Shown here: positions 30,918 through 40,237 of the stretch, one piece after another | Position numbering within the stretch: the stretch's first letter is position 1 | Layout: each line of letters starts with the position of its first letter | Source of the DNA: JAZLGI01 sp045616225 | Lineage (GTDB): Bacteria > Spirochaetota > Spirochaetia > Sphaerochaetales > Sphaerochaetaceae | DNA: 49,524 nucleotides | Reading direction: 5' to 3' | Assembly: GCA_045616225.1 (NCBI GenBank) | Contig: JAZLGI010000085.1 | Span: 1-49,524, forward strand | Notes under the pieces: generated by a model | Databases searched by the model: none | The model's input: the letters and a program-made list of their open reading frames with translations, nothing else | What the model was told of the DNA's origin: nothing | Translations under genes and position numbers: made by a program

Positions 30918-32180
30918 ATGAATAAGTTTCCCGAAAAAAAGAGTATAACGGTTATTCTCCCATTGATTTTAGCCTTGTTTTCTTACTTTATGACGGGTCT
31001 TTTGAGACTGTCAGCTGTTGTTGCAATGCCGGTTTTACAAGAAAAACTGCAATTGTCTGCTACAACAGTAGGTTTTGTTTCAAGTGCCTTCTATATCACA
31101 TACGCACTTATTCAGGTTGTAGGAGGAGCTCTTTGCCTGCGCTTTGGAGCTATGACGGTTTTGTATTTCTGTTTTGCAATATCTGCAGCAGGTTCATTTC
31201 TTTTTGCAACAGCTTCTACCCCGCTTCATATAATGTTTGGAAGAATTCTCCTTGGCTTGGGAGTAGGGCCTACTTTTGTTACTGTTCTTTCTGTGATTCA
31301 GGCAAATTTTGAAGGTAAGGAATATGCCAAATGGATGGGAATTGCATTTGTTGTGAGTAACGCAGGAGCCATTTTCTCATCTGCCCCTTTACAAATGGCT
31401 ATTAACAGCTTTGGAATAAGAAGTCTGTTTATTTTCTTTGCAGAATTGTTACTTTGCTGTGCTGTTATGACTTTTATCCTTGCAAGAATCAACGGCAAAC
31501 AAAATGTTTCAAAAGAAACAGGCCTTTGGAAAGAAATTGGGGATGTATCCAAATTCATAGTCAAAAGCAGAATCATATGGGGTTGTTTTGTTTTATGGAT
31601 AATTTCAAACTCTATGCTTGGAGTATATCAGAGTCTCTGGTGTGTAAAATGGACGTCCTGTGCATTCTCTGTAAGGTCTGATTTTGCTTCATACTCAGGA
31701 ACTCTTATTGGAATTGGCGTTATTCTGGGATGCCTTTTAGGAGACAATCTTAAAAACAAGAATATCTCAAGAATGAGGTACATAATAAATCTGGCAATTA
31801 TGGAAGTAACTGCCTACTTGCTTCTTACAGTCGTAAAGAACATCGCAGATTCTGTTTTAATGTTGTTTGTATCACTTTTGGCAGACGGTGTATATGGATA
31901 TATGCTTGGAGCCTTGTGTATTCAAATTGGAGCACTTATTAGAGAAAATTCAGATGCAACTCATAATGCCATGATTATGGGAATAATGAATTGTATCAAC
32001 AACCTCTGTTCCACAGGTTTACAATCATTAAGCGGAATTCTCATTGATGTATTTGTAATTTATAAGACTATGAATGTAGCCTTTTCCAACACTTTTCTCA
32101 TTTATGAAGTATTAAATGCAGCTTTCACCTGTTTGGGGCTTTTTCTTATTGCAAAACCCAAAAAAATGCTTGAAATATGA
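30918..32180 (+). CDS. MFS family transporter
   Basis: 420 residues, 12 predicted helices. LQLSATTVGFVSSAFYITYALIQVVGG (in steps), then GRILLGLGVGPTFVTVLSVIQANFE are typical of the anion:cation or organophosphate branch of MFS. It probably takes up or exports a sugar acid or similar anion by ion symport. It starts 12 bp after the DUF1576-like gene and is the last gene before the ABC importer. Substrate cannot be assigned. Confidence 0.88.
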   Translation: MNKFPEKKSITVILPLILALFSYFMTGLLRLSAVVAMPVLQEKLQLSATTVGFVSSAFYITYALIQVVGGALCLRFGAMTVLYFCFAISAAGSFLFATASTPLHIMFGRILLGLGVGPTFVTVLSVIQANFEGKEYAKWMGIAFVVSNAGAIFSSAPLQMAINSFGIRSLFIFFAELLLCCAVMTFILARINGKQNVSKETGLWKEIGDVSKFIVKSRIIWGCFVLWIISNSMLGVYQSLWCVKWTSCAFSVRSDFASYSGTLIGIGVILGCLLGDNLKNKNISRMRYIINLAIMEVTAYLLLTVVKNIADSVLMLFVSLLADGVYGYMLGALCIQIGALIRENSDATHNAMIMGIMNCINNLCSTGLQSLSGILIDVFVIYKTMNVAFSNTFLIYEVLNAAFTCLGLFLIAKPKKMLEI

Positions 32181-32230
32181 ATTTTTTGCTTTAAAATTAA
32201 TATATTAGTATCCAAATAGGAGGAGAATTT

Positions 32231-33529
32231 ATGAAAAAATTAACAGTTATCCTGTTGGTTCTTGTCCTTGCTGTTTCTATGACTTTTGCTCAGGCAAGTG
32301 AAGAACAGGCAAAGAAACTGACAGTTTGGTCAGGTTATCCGGAAATGGAAGCTCTTTACAAACAGGCTGCAAAGACTTTCCAGGAGAAACATCCAAATGT
32401 AGAAGTTGAAGTTGTTACTTACTCTCTCAGAGAATTTGAGCAGAAACTCAATGCATCAATTCCTGCACATGCATGTGCCGATGTATTTGATATGAGTCCA
32501 AGTATCATGAGAACTTTCATTGACGCAGGTCTTGTACCTGAAGCTCCAAAGAAAGTTGTTGACTTCATGGATGCAAACGGCAGATATGCTTCTGACATTC
32601 TCAACGTTCTCAAAGTAAACGGAAAGAGATACGGCGTTCCGTTCTTTGCAGGAAAGAAAGCCCTTTACTACAACAAAGACTACTTTGCAGAAGCAGGAAT
32701 TACAGAGCCACCAAAAACATTTGACGAACTCTATGAATATGCAAAGAAGCTCACAAAGTATGATGACAAAGGTAACATCACACGTGCCGGTTTCAGCTTG
32801 AGACTTTCAGGACAGGGTTCCGGAACAGCAGAAAAGTTCTGGTTCTTCCTCTATCCAATGGGAGCATCAATCATTGAAGAAGGCAAGACTCCAGGAACAT
32901 ACCACGCAGGTTACAACAACGAAGGCGGATACAAGGCTCTTAAGTGGTACATTGACGGAGTTTACAAAGATCACTTCTGTGACCACCAGATTCAGGGTGA
33001 TACAAGCGGATTTGAGCTTGGTTATGCAGCTATGTACTTCAGAGAATCAGACGTCGTAGCAGATATTGCAAAGAAAGTTCCGGATCTCAACTATGGTACA
33101 GCTCCAATGCCGGCAGACGTAAAGTGGGGAACAATGTATCTCCCAGAGTATCTCTTCGTATCTGATGATTGCAAAGACAAAGACCTTGCATGGGAATATG
33201 TCCTCGAGTGTGTATCTGCAGAAAATCAGCCATGGCTCCTCAAGGAAGTAGGTTGGATTCCTCTCAGACAGGATGTTGACTACAAACCTGTAACAGATGC
33301 AAACCCAGGCTTTGCAGGATTCACATTCTCAGATCCTGACTACCTTGCTTATATGTCACCTGAGATTGCATGTTTTGACGAAATTGAAACAAAGCTTGCT
33401 GAAAGAATTATTGCAGCATTCCTTGACGGCTCACTTCTTAATAATGAAGCAGGCATGAAGAAGGTTCTTGCTGATGCAGCAGCTGAAACAGATGCTATTC
33501 TTAAGAGAAACAACGTATACGGACTGTAA
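32231..33529 (+). CDS. Extracellular solute-binding protein family 1 (sugar ABC transporter)
   Basis: 432 residues. Signal peptide MKKLTVILLVLVLAVSMTFAQA without lipobox. The family 1 fold is visible in KKLTVWSGYPEMEALYKQ, then NGKRYGVPFFAGKKALYYNKDYF and AGITEPPKTFDELYEYAKKL, and the aromatic-rich WFFLYPMGA stretch. It captures oligosaccharides or amino sugars in the periplasm for the two permeases downstream. The ATG has GGAGGAG. A perfect palindromic hairpin follows the gene, which should raise its mRNA relative to the permeases. No ATPase gene is nearby, so a shared ATPase (MsmX type) is expected. Confidence 0.93.
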   Translation: MKKLTVILLVLVLAVSMTFAQASEEQAKKLTVWSGYPEMEALYKQAAKTFQEKHPNVEVEVVTYSLREFEQKLNASIPAHACADVFDMSPSIMRTFIDAGLVPEAPKKVVDFMDANGRYASDILNVLKVNGKRYGVPFFAGKKALYYNKDYFAEAGITEPPKTFDELYEYAKKLTKYDDKGNITRAGFSLRLSGQGSGTAEKFWFFLYPMGASIIEEGKTPGTYHAGYNNEGGYKALKWYIDGVYKDHFCDHQIQGDTSGFELGYAAMYFRESDVVADIAKKVPDLNYGTAPMPADVKWGTMYLPEYLFVSDDCKDKDLAWEYVLECVSAENQPWLLKEVGWIPLRQDVDYKPVTDANPGFAGFTFSDPDYLAYMSPEIACFDEIETKLAERIIAAFLDGSLLNNEAGMKKVLADAAAETDAILKRNNVYGL

Positions 33530-33560
33530 TTAACAGTCTTTAGTGTGTGTTTTTCAAAAG

Positions 33561-33595
33561 AAACTGTGGCAGGAATTCCTGCCACAGTTTTTGAT
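33561..33595 (+). terminator. Perfect 30-bp palindrome after the sugar-binding protein gene (terminator or attenuator)
   Basis: Bases 33561-33590 are an exact palindrome with core CTGTGGCAGG / CCTGCCACAG, followed by two more T. It lies between the binding protein and the first permease and likely gives partial termination or 3'-end protection. Confidence 0.8.
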
Positions 33596-33612
33596 ACTTA
33601 TTGGGAAATGCT

Positions 33613-34560
33613 ATGAAAACACATATTTCTGAAATGGAACAAAAGAAACGAATATTTGCTTACAGCACTATTCTTCCTGTTGTTGCCATATTTGCTTTTG
33701 TAAGAATTATTCCTATAGCAAAAAACTTTTATTTTTGCTTGTTTAACTCTACAGTCGTTAATCCTACAGACAGTTTTGTCGGTTTGGCAAATTTTAAAGA
33801 ATTAATGACAGATCCGTATTTTCTTACGGCAATTAAAAACACTTTTAAATTCGCTATTTGGGTAACTGTATTCAGCGTAGCTTTTGCTGTTATTCTTGCG
33901 GTTGTCCTTCAGCGAAGAGATAAGATGAGTGCTTTCTATGAGACACTCTTCTTCTTACCGGTTATCACTCCAATGGTTCCGGTATCAACAGTTTGGAAAT
34001 GGATATATGATCCAGGTCAGGGTGGATTATTGAACTATATACTTTCTTGGTTTAATCTGGGACCTTATGGTTGGCTGGTAAGACCTGAGACAGCTATTAC
34101 TTCAATCATCATCATGACAGTTTGGAAAACAGTAGGATATAATATGCTGATTTTCCTGGTAGGAATCAGAGATATTCCTGAAACATACCATGAAGCTGCA
34201 AGAATTGACGGTGCCAGTACTATGCAGGACTTCTGGCATATTACAATGCCTCTCTTAAAACCTATCATTCTCTACGTAATTGTCATTACTACAATTAACA
34301 GCTTTAATGTATTCTCTCAGGTCTACGTTATGACAGGTGGTGGTCAGGGAGCATCAGGAAATGCTGTAAGAACTATAGTCTTTGATATTTATGAGAATGC
34401 ATTCAGGTTCTACAGAACCGGTTATGCTTCTGCTGAAGCTGTAATAATGTTCTTCATTATCATGGCTCTCACAGTTGTAGAACTCTCATTTAACAAGGAT
34501 AAAGGTCTTTCAAAGAAAAAGCGTGCAATGATTGAAGGAACCAAGGAGGAAAAGAAATGA
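33613..34560 (+). CDS. Sugar ABC transporter permease (MalF/UgpA type)
   Basis: About 315 residues, six predicted helices. The EAA loop that contacts the ATPase is YHEAARIDGASTMQDFWHITMPLLKP (in steps). The start is the ATG at 33613 with GGGA upstream; the first in-frame start codon, TTG at 33601, gives only four more residues and no better site. The stop overlaps the next permease start by 4 bp (ATGA). Confidence 0.93.
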   Translation: MKTHISEMEQKKRIFAYSTILPVVAIFAFVRIIPIAKNFYFCLFNSTVVNPTDSFVGLANFKELMTDPYFLTAIKNTFKFAIWVTVFSVAFAVILAVVLQRRDKMSAFYETLFFLPVITPMVPVSTVWKWIYDPGQGGLLNYILSWFNLGPYGWLVRPETAITSIIIMTVWKTVGYNMLIFLVGIRDIPETYHEAARIDGASTMQDFWHITMPLLKPIILYVIVITTINSFNVFSQVYVMTGGGQGASGNAVRTIVFDIYENAFRFYRTGYASAEAVIMFFIIMALTVVELSFNKDKGLSKKKRAMIEGTKEEKK

Positions 34561-35390
34561 GAGACTATACACCACTTGGAATTAGAATAGTAAAGCACTC
34601 ACTTTTGATTTTTGGTTGCGTTATCATGGTTCTTCCGTTTATTTGGATGTTTTCAACGGCATTTAAGCTTCCTACAGAAGTACTTGAATATCCACCTAGA
34701 TTTATTCCAAAGCACTGGACCATAGAAAACTTTGTTACGGTTTTTGAAAGAGCACCTTTTGTAAAGTTCTTCATCAATAGCTTGGTTATGTCCTTGATAT
34801 GTACTGCAACTGTTCTTATAACATCTACTGTTGCAGGTTATGTTTTTGCAAAGTTTGAATTCCCGTTGAAGGATTTCTTCTTCCTTCTTACTCTTGCAAC
34901 ATCCATGATTCCTCTTGAGGTTTACATGGTTCCTCTGTATCTTTCAATGATTAAGCTAAAACAGGTAAACACTTTCTTTGCCTTGTGTGCTCCTTATCTT
35001 ATTATGAGTTACGGTATTTTCTTCATGCGCCAGAATGTTACAGCAACAATTCCTGATGAACTTCTTGATGCTGCAAGAATTGACGGTGCAGGAGAATACA
35101 GAATCTTTGGTCAGGTAGTTCTTCCTCTTCTGGGAGGTTCTTGCGGAGCTCTTGCAATACTTGCATTCCAGGCTGCATGGGGAGCTTTTATTTGGCCTCT
35201 GATTGTAACAAGTGACAGATCTTTATGGACAATGGAACTTGGACTTTGTATGTTCCAATACAAGTTTACAGTTGACCTTGGTCCATTGAATGCAGGTTCT
35301 GTTCTCTCTATTACACCGGTTATTATCTTCTTCCTTCTTTTGAGAAGAAAGATTATGGGTTCATTATCACTTTCCGGTATGAAGAGCTGA
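34557..35390 (+). CDS. Sugar ABC transporter permease (MalG/UgpE type)
   Basis: 277 residues, six predicted helices. The EAA loop is LLDAARIDGAGEYRIFGQVVLPLL. It pairs with the preceding permease. A strong rho-independent terminator follows the gene at 35413-35444, so the downstream catabolic genes are either read through or have their own start. Confidence 0.93.
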   Translation: MRDYTPLGIRIVKHSLLIFGCVIMVLPFIWMFSTAFKLPTEVLEYPPRFIPKHWTIENFVTVFERAPFVKFFINSLVMSLICTATVLITSTVAGYVFAKFEFPLKDFFFLLTLATSMIPLEVYMVPLYLSMIKLKQVNTFFALCAPYLIMSYGIFFMRQNVTATIPDELLDAARIDGAGEYRIFGQVVLPLLGGSCGALAILAFQAAWGAFIWPLIVTSDRSLWTMELGLCMFQYKFTVDLGPLNAGSVLSITPVIIFFLLLRRKIMGSLSLSGMKS

Positions 35391-35412
35391 TAATTAAGAA
35401 AAACAAACACGT

Positions 35413-35444
35413 CGGCAGAACAGTGGTGTTCTGCTGATTTTTTT
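35413..35444 (+). terminator. Rho-independent terminator after the ABC permease genes
   Basis: A 10-bp stem (CGGCAGAACA / TGTTCTGCTG, GTGG loop, one G-U pair) is followed by A and seven T. The ceramidase-like fusion gene starts only 11 bases after the T-run, so any transcript of that gene must come from read-through or a promoter inside this region. Confidence 0.88.
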
Positions 35445-35454
35445 AAGGGTTAGT

Positions 35455-38064
35455 ATGATGTCAGAAAATTATTATCAAGTTCTTGATTTTCTTAAAGAAA
35501 CTATTGATACAGTTATGAATTTGGAATCTTCCAGATTTGAGAATAATCCTTCTTACGGATGGATAAACACAAAAGTCTATCCGCAAACAGGCGAAGAAAA
35601 AGCTGATACAGACAAAGTATTCACAATAATTCAAGGTCGTGGACTGGAAGGCTTGGCAGAACATCTTGAATGGTATAAGAAATTTAACGGGTACATTAAT
35701 CCAAAATTGGAAAACTTATTTGAACTTGGTTCAATAGTCAATGAAAAAATTGAAAAACTGTTTTCTGATTATGAACATATTCCTTCTGTTGTGGATATTT
35801 CCGGGAAAGGAAACTGTGCAGATACAAGAACCTCACTTGCAGACTTATTCTGTGCCAGAGGGCTTTACGATTGGTACTTCTTCCACGGAACAAAAAACCA
35901 AGTCCGCAGCTCACGTGAACGGCTCTTAAAAATCGTAAAAGACATCTATTCCAATGATTCTAAAATTTTTGGAGAGAGAATGCTTGCCCTTGGCGGAGCA
36001 AATCTTATCATAAGAAATGAAAAATCAAAACAGGCATTCTCAGTAGCTAAAAAACTCATTAATCATGTTTTAGACCATCACTTTAGTAACGGAAAATGGA
36101 AGAACATTCCGGAAGGTTTACTCATTTATGAACTAGATGATAAAAACAAACCTCTTGTAAAAGACGGTATGGTTCTTAATTCTGCAGGAAACTCACTTGA
36201 ATTTGCCGGATTGACAGCACAGACACTCCTTTTTACGGAAGATTTGGATTTTGTTTCAGAAGAAGATAGATTATGGAAGAAAGAAGTCGTTTCAAAACTT
36301 TCTGCCATAATTACATCAAACTTTAAGCTTTCTTATAAAAAAGGATTTGGTTTTTATCTTCTGACAGATGCAGTTTCACAGAAAACCGCAGATTCTGTAA
36401 TGCCTTGGTGGAAGGTTGCAGAAGGAGCCAGAGCATGTTTCCTTGTTTCTGACTTAACAGATAAGAAACAAGATTGGTTCATGAAAAAAGGATTTGAACT
36501 GCTTAAGGTATTTGAAAAGAAATATGTGGGACAATCTCCTATTAAGATAGCTGTTCAAATGCTTGATTCAAACGGAAAACCTGTCATGAATGTACCTCTG
36601 AACCCGGATATTGATGCCGGTTTCCACACAGGTCTTTCTTTTATCTCTGTTTATGATTCCCTTGCAAAGAAGTGCAAACTTATGTTGTACAAGGCTCAGA
36701 AAGAAATCACACCTCAGGAAAGCCAGCTTCTTTGCGGACACAGTGCAAGAAATAAACCTTTTGAATATGTCATTGACCCTCTCTTTACAAGGATTCTGTT
36801 TTTCAAGGCACCTTATTCAAAGTCTGCAATAGTTTCTCTTGATTTATGTGAAGTCTATGACAACTGGTGCGATAAACTTGCACGCAAGGTAGAAAACAAG
36901 CTTAATTTAGCTCCTAAATCTGTTTCTATTTCTGCCACACATACACATACAGGTCCTTTTGCCAGTGAAAGAAGTCACAACACTTCATACATAAATTATA
37001 TGTTGAAGAAAGTTCTTGAAACTGCTTCAGAAGCAAAAAAGAAAGGTAAATCAGTAGATGTATTAACCTGCTCTGCCATATCTGACTTTGGTGTTAACAG
37101 AAGATTCAAAGACAAAAAAACCGGGAAAATCATTATGCGTCCAAATTTTCAAGGATGTATAGACAGACAATTACCTGTAATAGCTTTCAGAAATGATGAA
37201 AAGAAACTGGAAGCCATTATCTATAACACTGCAGTTCATCCTACAACAATTGGGGTAAGCTATTTTGCAGTTTCTGCAGATTATCCGGGAAGAATAGGAT
37301 TTTATCTCAGGAAAGAATTTGGAGAAGATGTGGTAACTGTACCGCTTACCGGCTCGTGTGGAGATGTAAGACCGGCAGTTTTATCAGATGACAAACAAAA
37401 GTTTGTTGATGGTACTCCTGACGATGTTGATAGATTTGGCAAAAAAACAGCTGCTTCTATCATTGAGGCTTTAAAAGATGCAAAGACAGTCAAAGGTTTT
37501 GCAGATTGTACAATGCTTTCTGTAACAGTTCCGTTTAAACTCATAAATATTCCAACAAAAAAATACCTGCTGGAATTAAGATCAAAAGATGCTGAATTAA
37601 GAGAAAAAGCCCAAAGAATCTATGACACACTCTCTCCGTTTGAAATTGCACATGATAACCCATTTTGGCCTATAGACTTGGATAAACTTTGGGTAGACAC
37701 TCTGTTGAAAAGAAAAAATCTGGATGATTTTGTAGATGGAAAACTATTTGCATGGTTCATAAACGGAGAAATTGCTGTTTTCTTTGTTCCGGGTGAATTG
37801 TTCTCGCAAATAGGCATTTCCATAAAACAGCTGTGGTCGGGACAAACTTCACTTTTGGCAAGCTACAGCAACGGCAATCTGGGATACATGCCTTCAAAAG
37901 AAGCTATTAAGGAAGGTGGATATGAGGTAGAATGTTCATTCAAAGATCAGTTGTTTGCCGGTCCTTTCTCTGAAAATCTGGAAACAGAATTAAAAGATGG
38001 AATCAAGAACATGATAAATGATTATGAAGGAGTTATAAAAGTTGCTCAAGGAAGGGAAAAATGA
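35455..38064 (+). CDS. Fusion protein: AGE-epimerase-like barrel plus neutral-ceramidase-like amidase domain
   Basis: 869 residues with no signal peptide. Residues about 60-410 resemble an N-acylglucosamine 2-epimerase (alpha/alpha)6 barrel: QGRGLEGLAEHLEWY, GNSLEFAG at 245-252 (family GHSLEW, with the catalytic His replaced by Asn246), WWKVAEG at 318-324 and FHTG with His391. Residues about 430-869 resemble the neutral/alkaline ceramidase fold: THTHTGP (His496, His498), YNTAVHPT (His595), SADYPG, GSCGDVRPA at 633-641 with Ser634, PGELF with Glu781 as zinc ligand, and YSNGNLGY. The metal set looks complete. An N-acyl amino sugar amidase is the best inference. The stop overlaps the next start by 4 bp. 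Confidence 0.75.
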   Translation: MMSENYYQVLDFLKETIDTVMNLESSRFENNPSYGWINTKVYPQTGEEKADTDKVFTIIQGRGLEGLAEHLEWYKKFNGYINPKLENLFELGSIVNEKIEKLFSDYEHIPSVVDISGKGNCADTRTSLADLFCARGLYDWYFFHGTKNQVRSSRERLLKIVKDIYSNDSKIFGERMLALGGANLIIRNEKSKQAFSVAKKLINHVLDHHFSNGKWKNIPEGLLIYELDDKNKPLVKDGMVLNSAGNSLEFAGLTAQTLLFTEDLDFVSEEDRLWKKEVVSKLSAIITSNFKLSYKKGFGFYLLTDAVSQKTADSVMPWWKVAEGARACFLVSDLTDKKQDWFMKKGFELLKVFEKKYVGQSPIKIAVQMLDSNGKPVMNVPLNPDIDAGFHTGLSFISVYDSLAKKCKLMLYKAQKEITPQESQLLCGHSARNKPFEYVIDPLFTRILFFKAPYSKSAIVSLDLCEVYDNWCDKLARKVENKLNLAPKSVSISATHTHTGPFASERSHNTSYINYMLKKVLETASEAKKKGKSVDVLTCSAISDFGVNRRFKDKKTGKIIMRPNFQGCIDRQLPVIAFRNDEKKLEAIIYNTAVHPTTIGVSYFAVSADYPGRIGFYLRKEFGEDVVTVPLTGSCGDVRPAVLSDDKQKFVDGTPDDVDRFGKKTAASIIEALKDAKTVKGFADCTMLSVTVPFKLINIPTKKYLLELRSKDAELREKAQRIYDTLSPFEIAHDNPFWPIDLDKLWVDTLLKRKNLDDFVDGKLFAWFINGEIAVFFVPGELFSQIGISIKQLWSGQTSLLASYSNGNLGYMPSKEAIKEGGYEVECSFKDQLFAGPFSENLETELKDGIKNMINDYEGVIKVAQGREK

Positions 38065-39449
38065 ATAAGTATTTAGGTTTCAGAAAAGCAGAAATAGATA
38101 TCACACCAAGCGTTCCATGTCTTCTCAGCGGACACGTAGCCAGAAGCCACAAAGAATCAGATTCTATCTTGGATCCTATATATGCAAAAGCATTGATTCT
38201 ATCCTCGGAATTAGGAGATACTCTTTTTATATCTCTTGAATTAATAGAAATTGATGACGATTACTTGCGTGTTTTCAGAAAGAGATTGTCAGAAATAAGT
38301 GGAATTGCTGAACAGAACATTCAGATTGCAAGTATACATACTCACACTGCTCCCGGTGTAATTTATGTAGGTACAATTCCTCTAAATAAAGAATACATGA
38401 ACTACGTTGTGGAAAAAACTGCGGTTGGAATCAAGTCTGCAATGGAAACAGAACCTATTCCGGTAAGAGTATTCTATGGCGTTACAGAATCTGCCTTTGG
38501 TATAAACAGAAGATTCAGGGATTCAAGAACAGGAGCTTATTCAATGAAACCAAATCCTTCGGGTCCATATGATAAGACTGTTCCGGTAGTTGAATTCAGA
38601 GATTTGAAAAACAACACAGTCAGTATTATTTATAACTGTTCCGTTCACCCTACTGCTTTGGGAGTAAACCTTTATGGTATTTCTGCAGATTATCCGGGAA
38701 GAATAAATAAATATCTCAAAAAAGCATTTGGAGACTGTTGTATGCCAATGGCTGTAACAGGATCATGCGGTGATGTAAGACCTGCTATTGTATCTTCTGA
38801 CGGGAAGACATTTGTAGATGGTACTATTAATGACATTGAAAGGATAGGAAAAGAAACAGCCGCAGCAATTGTAAATATCCTTAAAACTGCTAAAGAGGCA
38901 AAGGGGAAAGCAAGTTCTGTAATGTATACTCAGTATGTACCGTTGGAAATGGAAAAAGCCCCTTCCAAAGACGTTTTAAAAGATATGATAGCACATCAGA
39001 ATGAAAGAATTGCCGCTGCAGAAATAGAAGCCGCCAAGCTTTCCGAATTTGAGCGTGCTCATGAAGATCCTGTTTGGACTCTAAAATCAGACAAAGATTG
39101 GATGGAGAGAATGTTAAACAGAAAAGAAGAAGGCAACTTTATAGATGCACAACTTTCTCTCTGGGTTATCAATGATTCTGTTGCTGTATTCTGTGTTCCG
39201 GGCGAATTGTTTACAGAAGTAGGAATAAAAATCAAACAGCTTTGGAAGAAAGGATGTGCACTTGTTGCAGGATATTGTAACGGTTCTATGGGATATATGC
39301 CTTCTGCTTCTGCGGTATCAGAAGGTGGTTATGAAGTCAAAGAAGCTTTTAAACATCTCTTGGGACATACAGGTAGTTTTACTGCTCAACTTGAGACTAC
39401 ACTGCTTTCAAAAATGCAGGAATTCATAGATAGGAATGAATCTGTATGA
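38061..39449 (+). CDS. Stand-alone neutral-ceramidase-like amidohydrolase
   Basis: 462 residues, no signal peptide, so probably cytoplasmic, unlike secreted ceramidases. Family landmarks: EIDITPS near the N-terminus, SIHTHTAPG with His93 and His95, NCSVHPTALG with His196, SADYPGRI, GSCGDVRPA (Ser in the catalytic position), PGELF with Glu382, and YCNGSMGYMP. Paralogous to the C-terminal part of the preceding fusion protein. The pair may act on different N-acyl substrates or form a hetero-oligomer. Its neighbours are sugar import and Nag genes, so I infer an N-acyl amino sugar rather than ceramide. Both boundaries overlap neighbours by 4 bp. Confidence 0.8.
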   Translation: MNKYLGFRKAEIDITPSVPCLLSGHVARSHKESDSILDPIYAKALILSSELGDTLFISLELIEIDDDYLRVFRKRLSEISGIAEQNIQIASIHTHTAPGVIYVGTIPLNKEYMNYVVEKTAVGIKSAMETEPIPVRVFYGVTESAFGINRRFRDSRTGAYSMKPNPSGPYDKTVPVVEFRDLKNNTVSIIYNCSVHPTALGVNLYGISADYPGRINKYLKKAFGDCCMPMAVTGSCGDVRPAIVSSDGKTFVDGTINDIERIGKETAAAIVNILKTAKEAKGKASSVMYTQYVPLEMEKAPSKDVLKDMIAHQNERIAAAEIEAAKLSEFERAHEDPVWTLKSDKDWMERMLNRKEEGNFIDAQLSLWVINDSVAVFCVPGELFTEVGIKIKQLWKKGCALVAGYCNGSMGYMPSASAVSEGGYEVKEAFKHLLGHTGSFTAQLETTLLSKMQEFIDRNESV

Positions 39450-40237
39450 TTAAGTTTCTTCTGAAAAAGAGTTTATTTGATGGTCTTGAAAACCTGATGA
39501 ATGTTATCCTTACAAATCTTGGTTTTATGATAGTAATACTGGGATTGTATTTCACAATGATGGCCTTTGATGGAATGTCATGGCTTGGGATAATTATTTG
39601 TCTTATTCTCTTTTTTGGATTCAGTATCTACACACTGGGAGTGTCAGGCATGAATTACGGTACCAGCTGTTATAAAAAAAACAGCTGGTTAACTTTTAAA
39701 CAAGCTGTGAAAGAACATTTCAATGCAGGAGTTTTCTTCTTTCTGTGTATTGCATTGATATTTCTGACAATTGCCCTAATTATTCCTTTTTATCTATCTA
39801 TTGGTGGTATTTTCGGAAGCTTCTTTGCTATGAGTACAGTTTGGATAGATCTTATCCTTGTTCTTAGCCTTCAATACTTTTTTCCTCTGACCTTTTATGT
39901 AAGCAACGACGATGCTTCTTTGAAAGGTTCCTTCTATACCATTAAAAAAGGGTTCCAGTTATTGAACGGAAACATAGGCTTCACAGTTTTTGTTTTTGTT
40001 TATTCGGTCTTGAATATTGTTCTTTCTTTTTTCCTTGGTTTTATCATCCCCGGATTCTCAGGAGTAAACATTTTCCACATGAATTCGCTTAGAATTCTAA
40101 AGCAGAAATATGACTGGATAGAATCCAATAAAGTCTTTGACTGGGATTTCGTGTTGGCTCAGGATGTTGAAATTCTGGGAAATAAGAAAATAACAGACGT
40201 CATATTTCCGGCAAGAAAAAGAAAAGAAGAGGACTAA
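39446..40237 (+). CDS. Hypothetical polytopic membrane protein of the amino-sugar operon
   Basis: 263 residues with five or six predicted helices (for example LMNVILTNLGFMIVILGLYF, LGIIICLILFFGFSIYTLGV in part, and VFVFVYSVLNIVLSFFLGFI). It loosely resembles DUF624-type membrane proteins found beside sugar ABC operons in Firmicutes; I am not sure of the family. It overlaps the ceramidase-like gene by 4 bp (ATGA), so it belongs to that operon. Its stop overlaps the stop of the convergent AraC gene (CTAA at 40234-40237). Confidence 0.6.
   Translation: MIKFLLKKSLFDGLENLMNVILTNLGFMIVILGLYFTMMAFDGMSWLGIIICLILFFGFSIYTLGVSGMNYGTSCYKKNSWLTFKQAVKEHFNAGVFFFLCIALIFLTIALIIPFYLSIGGIFGSFFAMSTVWIDLILVLSLQYFFPLTFYVSNDDASLKGSFYTIKKGFQLLNGNIGFTVFVFVYSVLNIVLSFFLGFIIPGFSGVNIFHMNSLRILKQKYDWIESNKVFDWDFVLAQDVEILGNKKITDVIFPARKRKEED

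Noticed and set aside
35455..39449. Genuine lipid ceramidases
   Set aside because: No signal peptides, one is fused to a sugar-epimerase-like domain, and the operon is devoted to sugar import and Nag enzymes.
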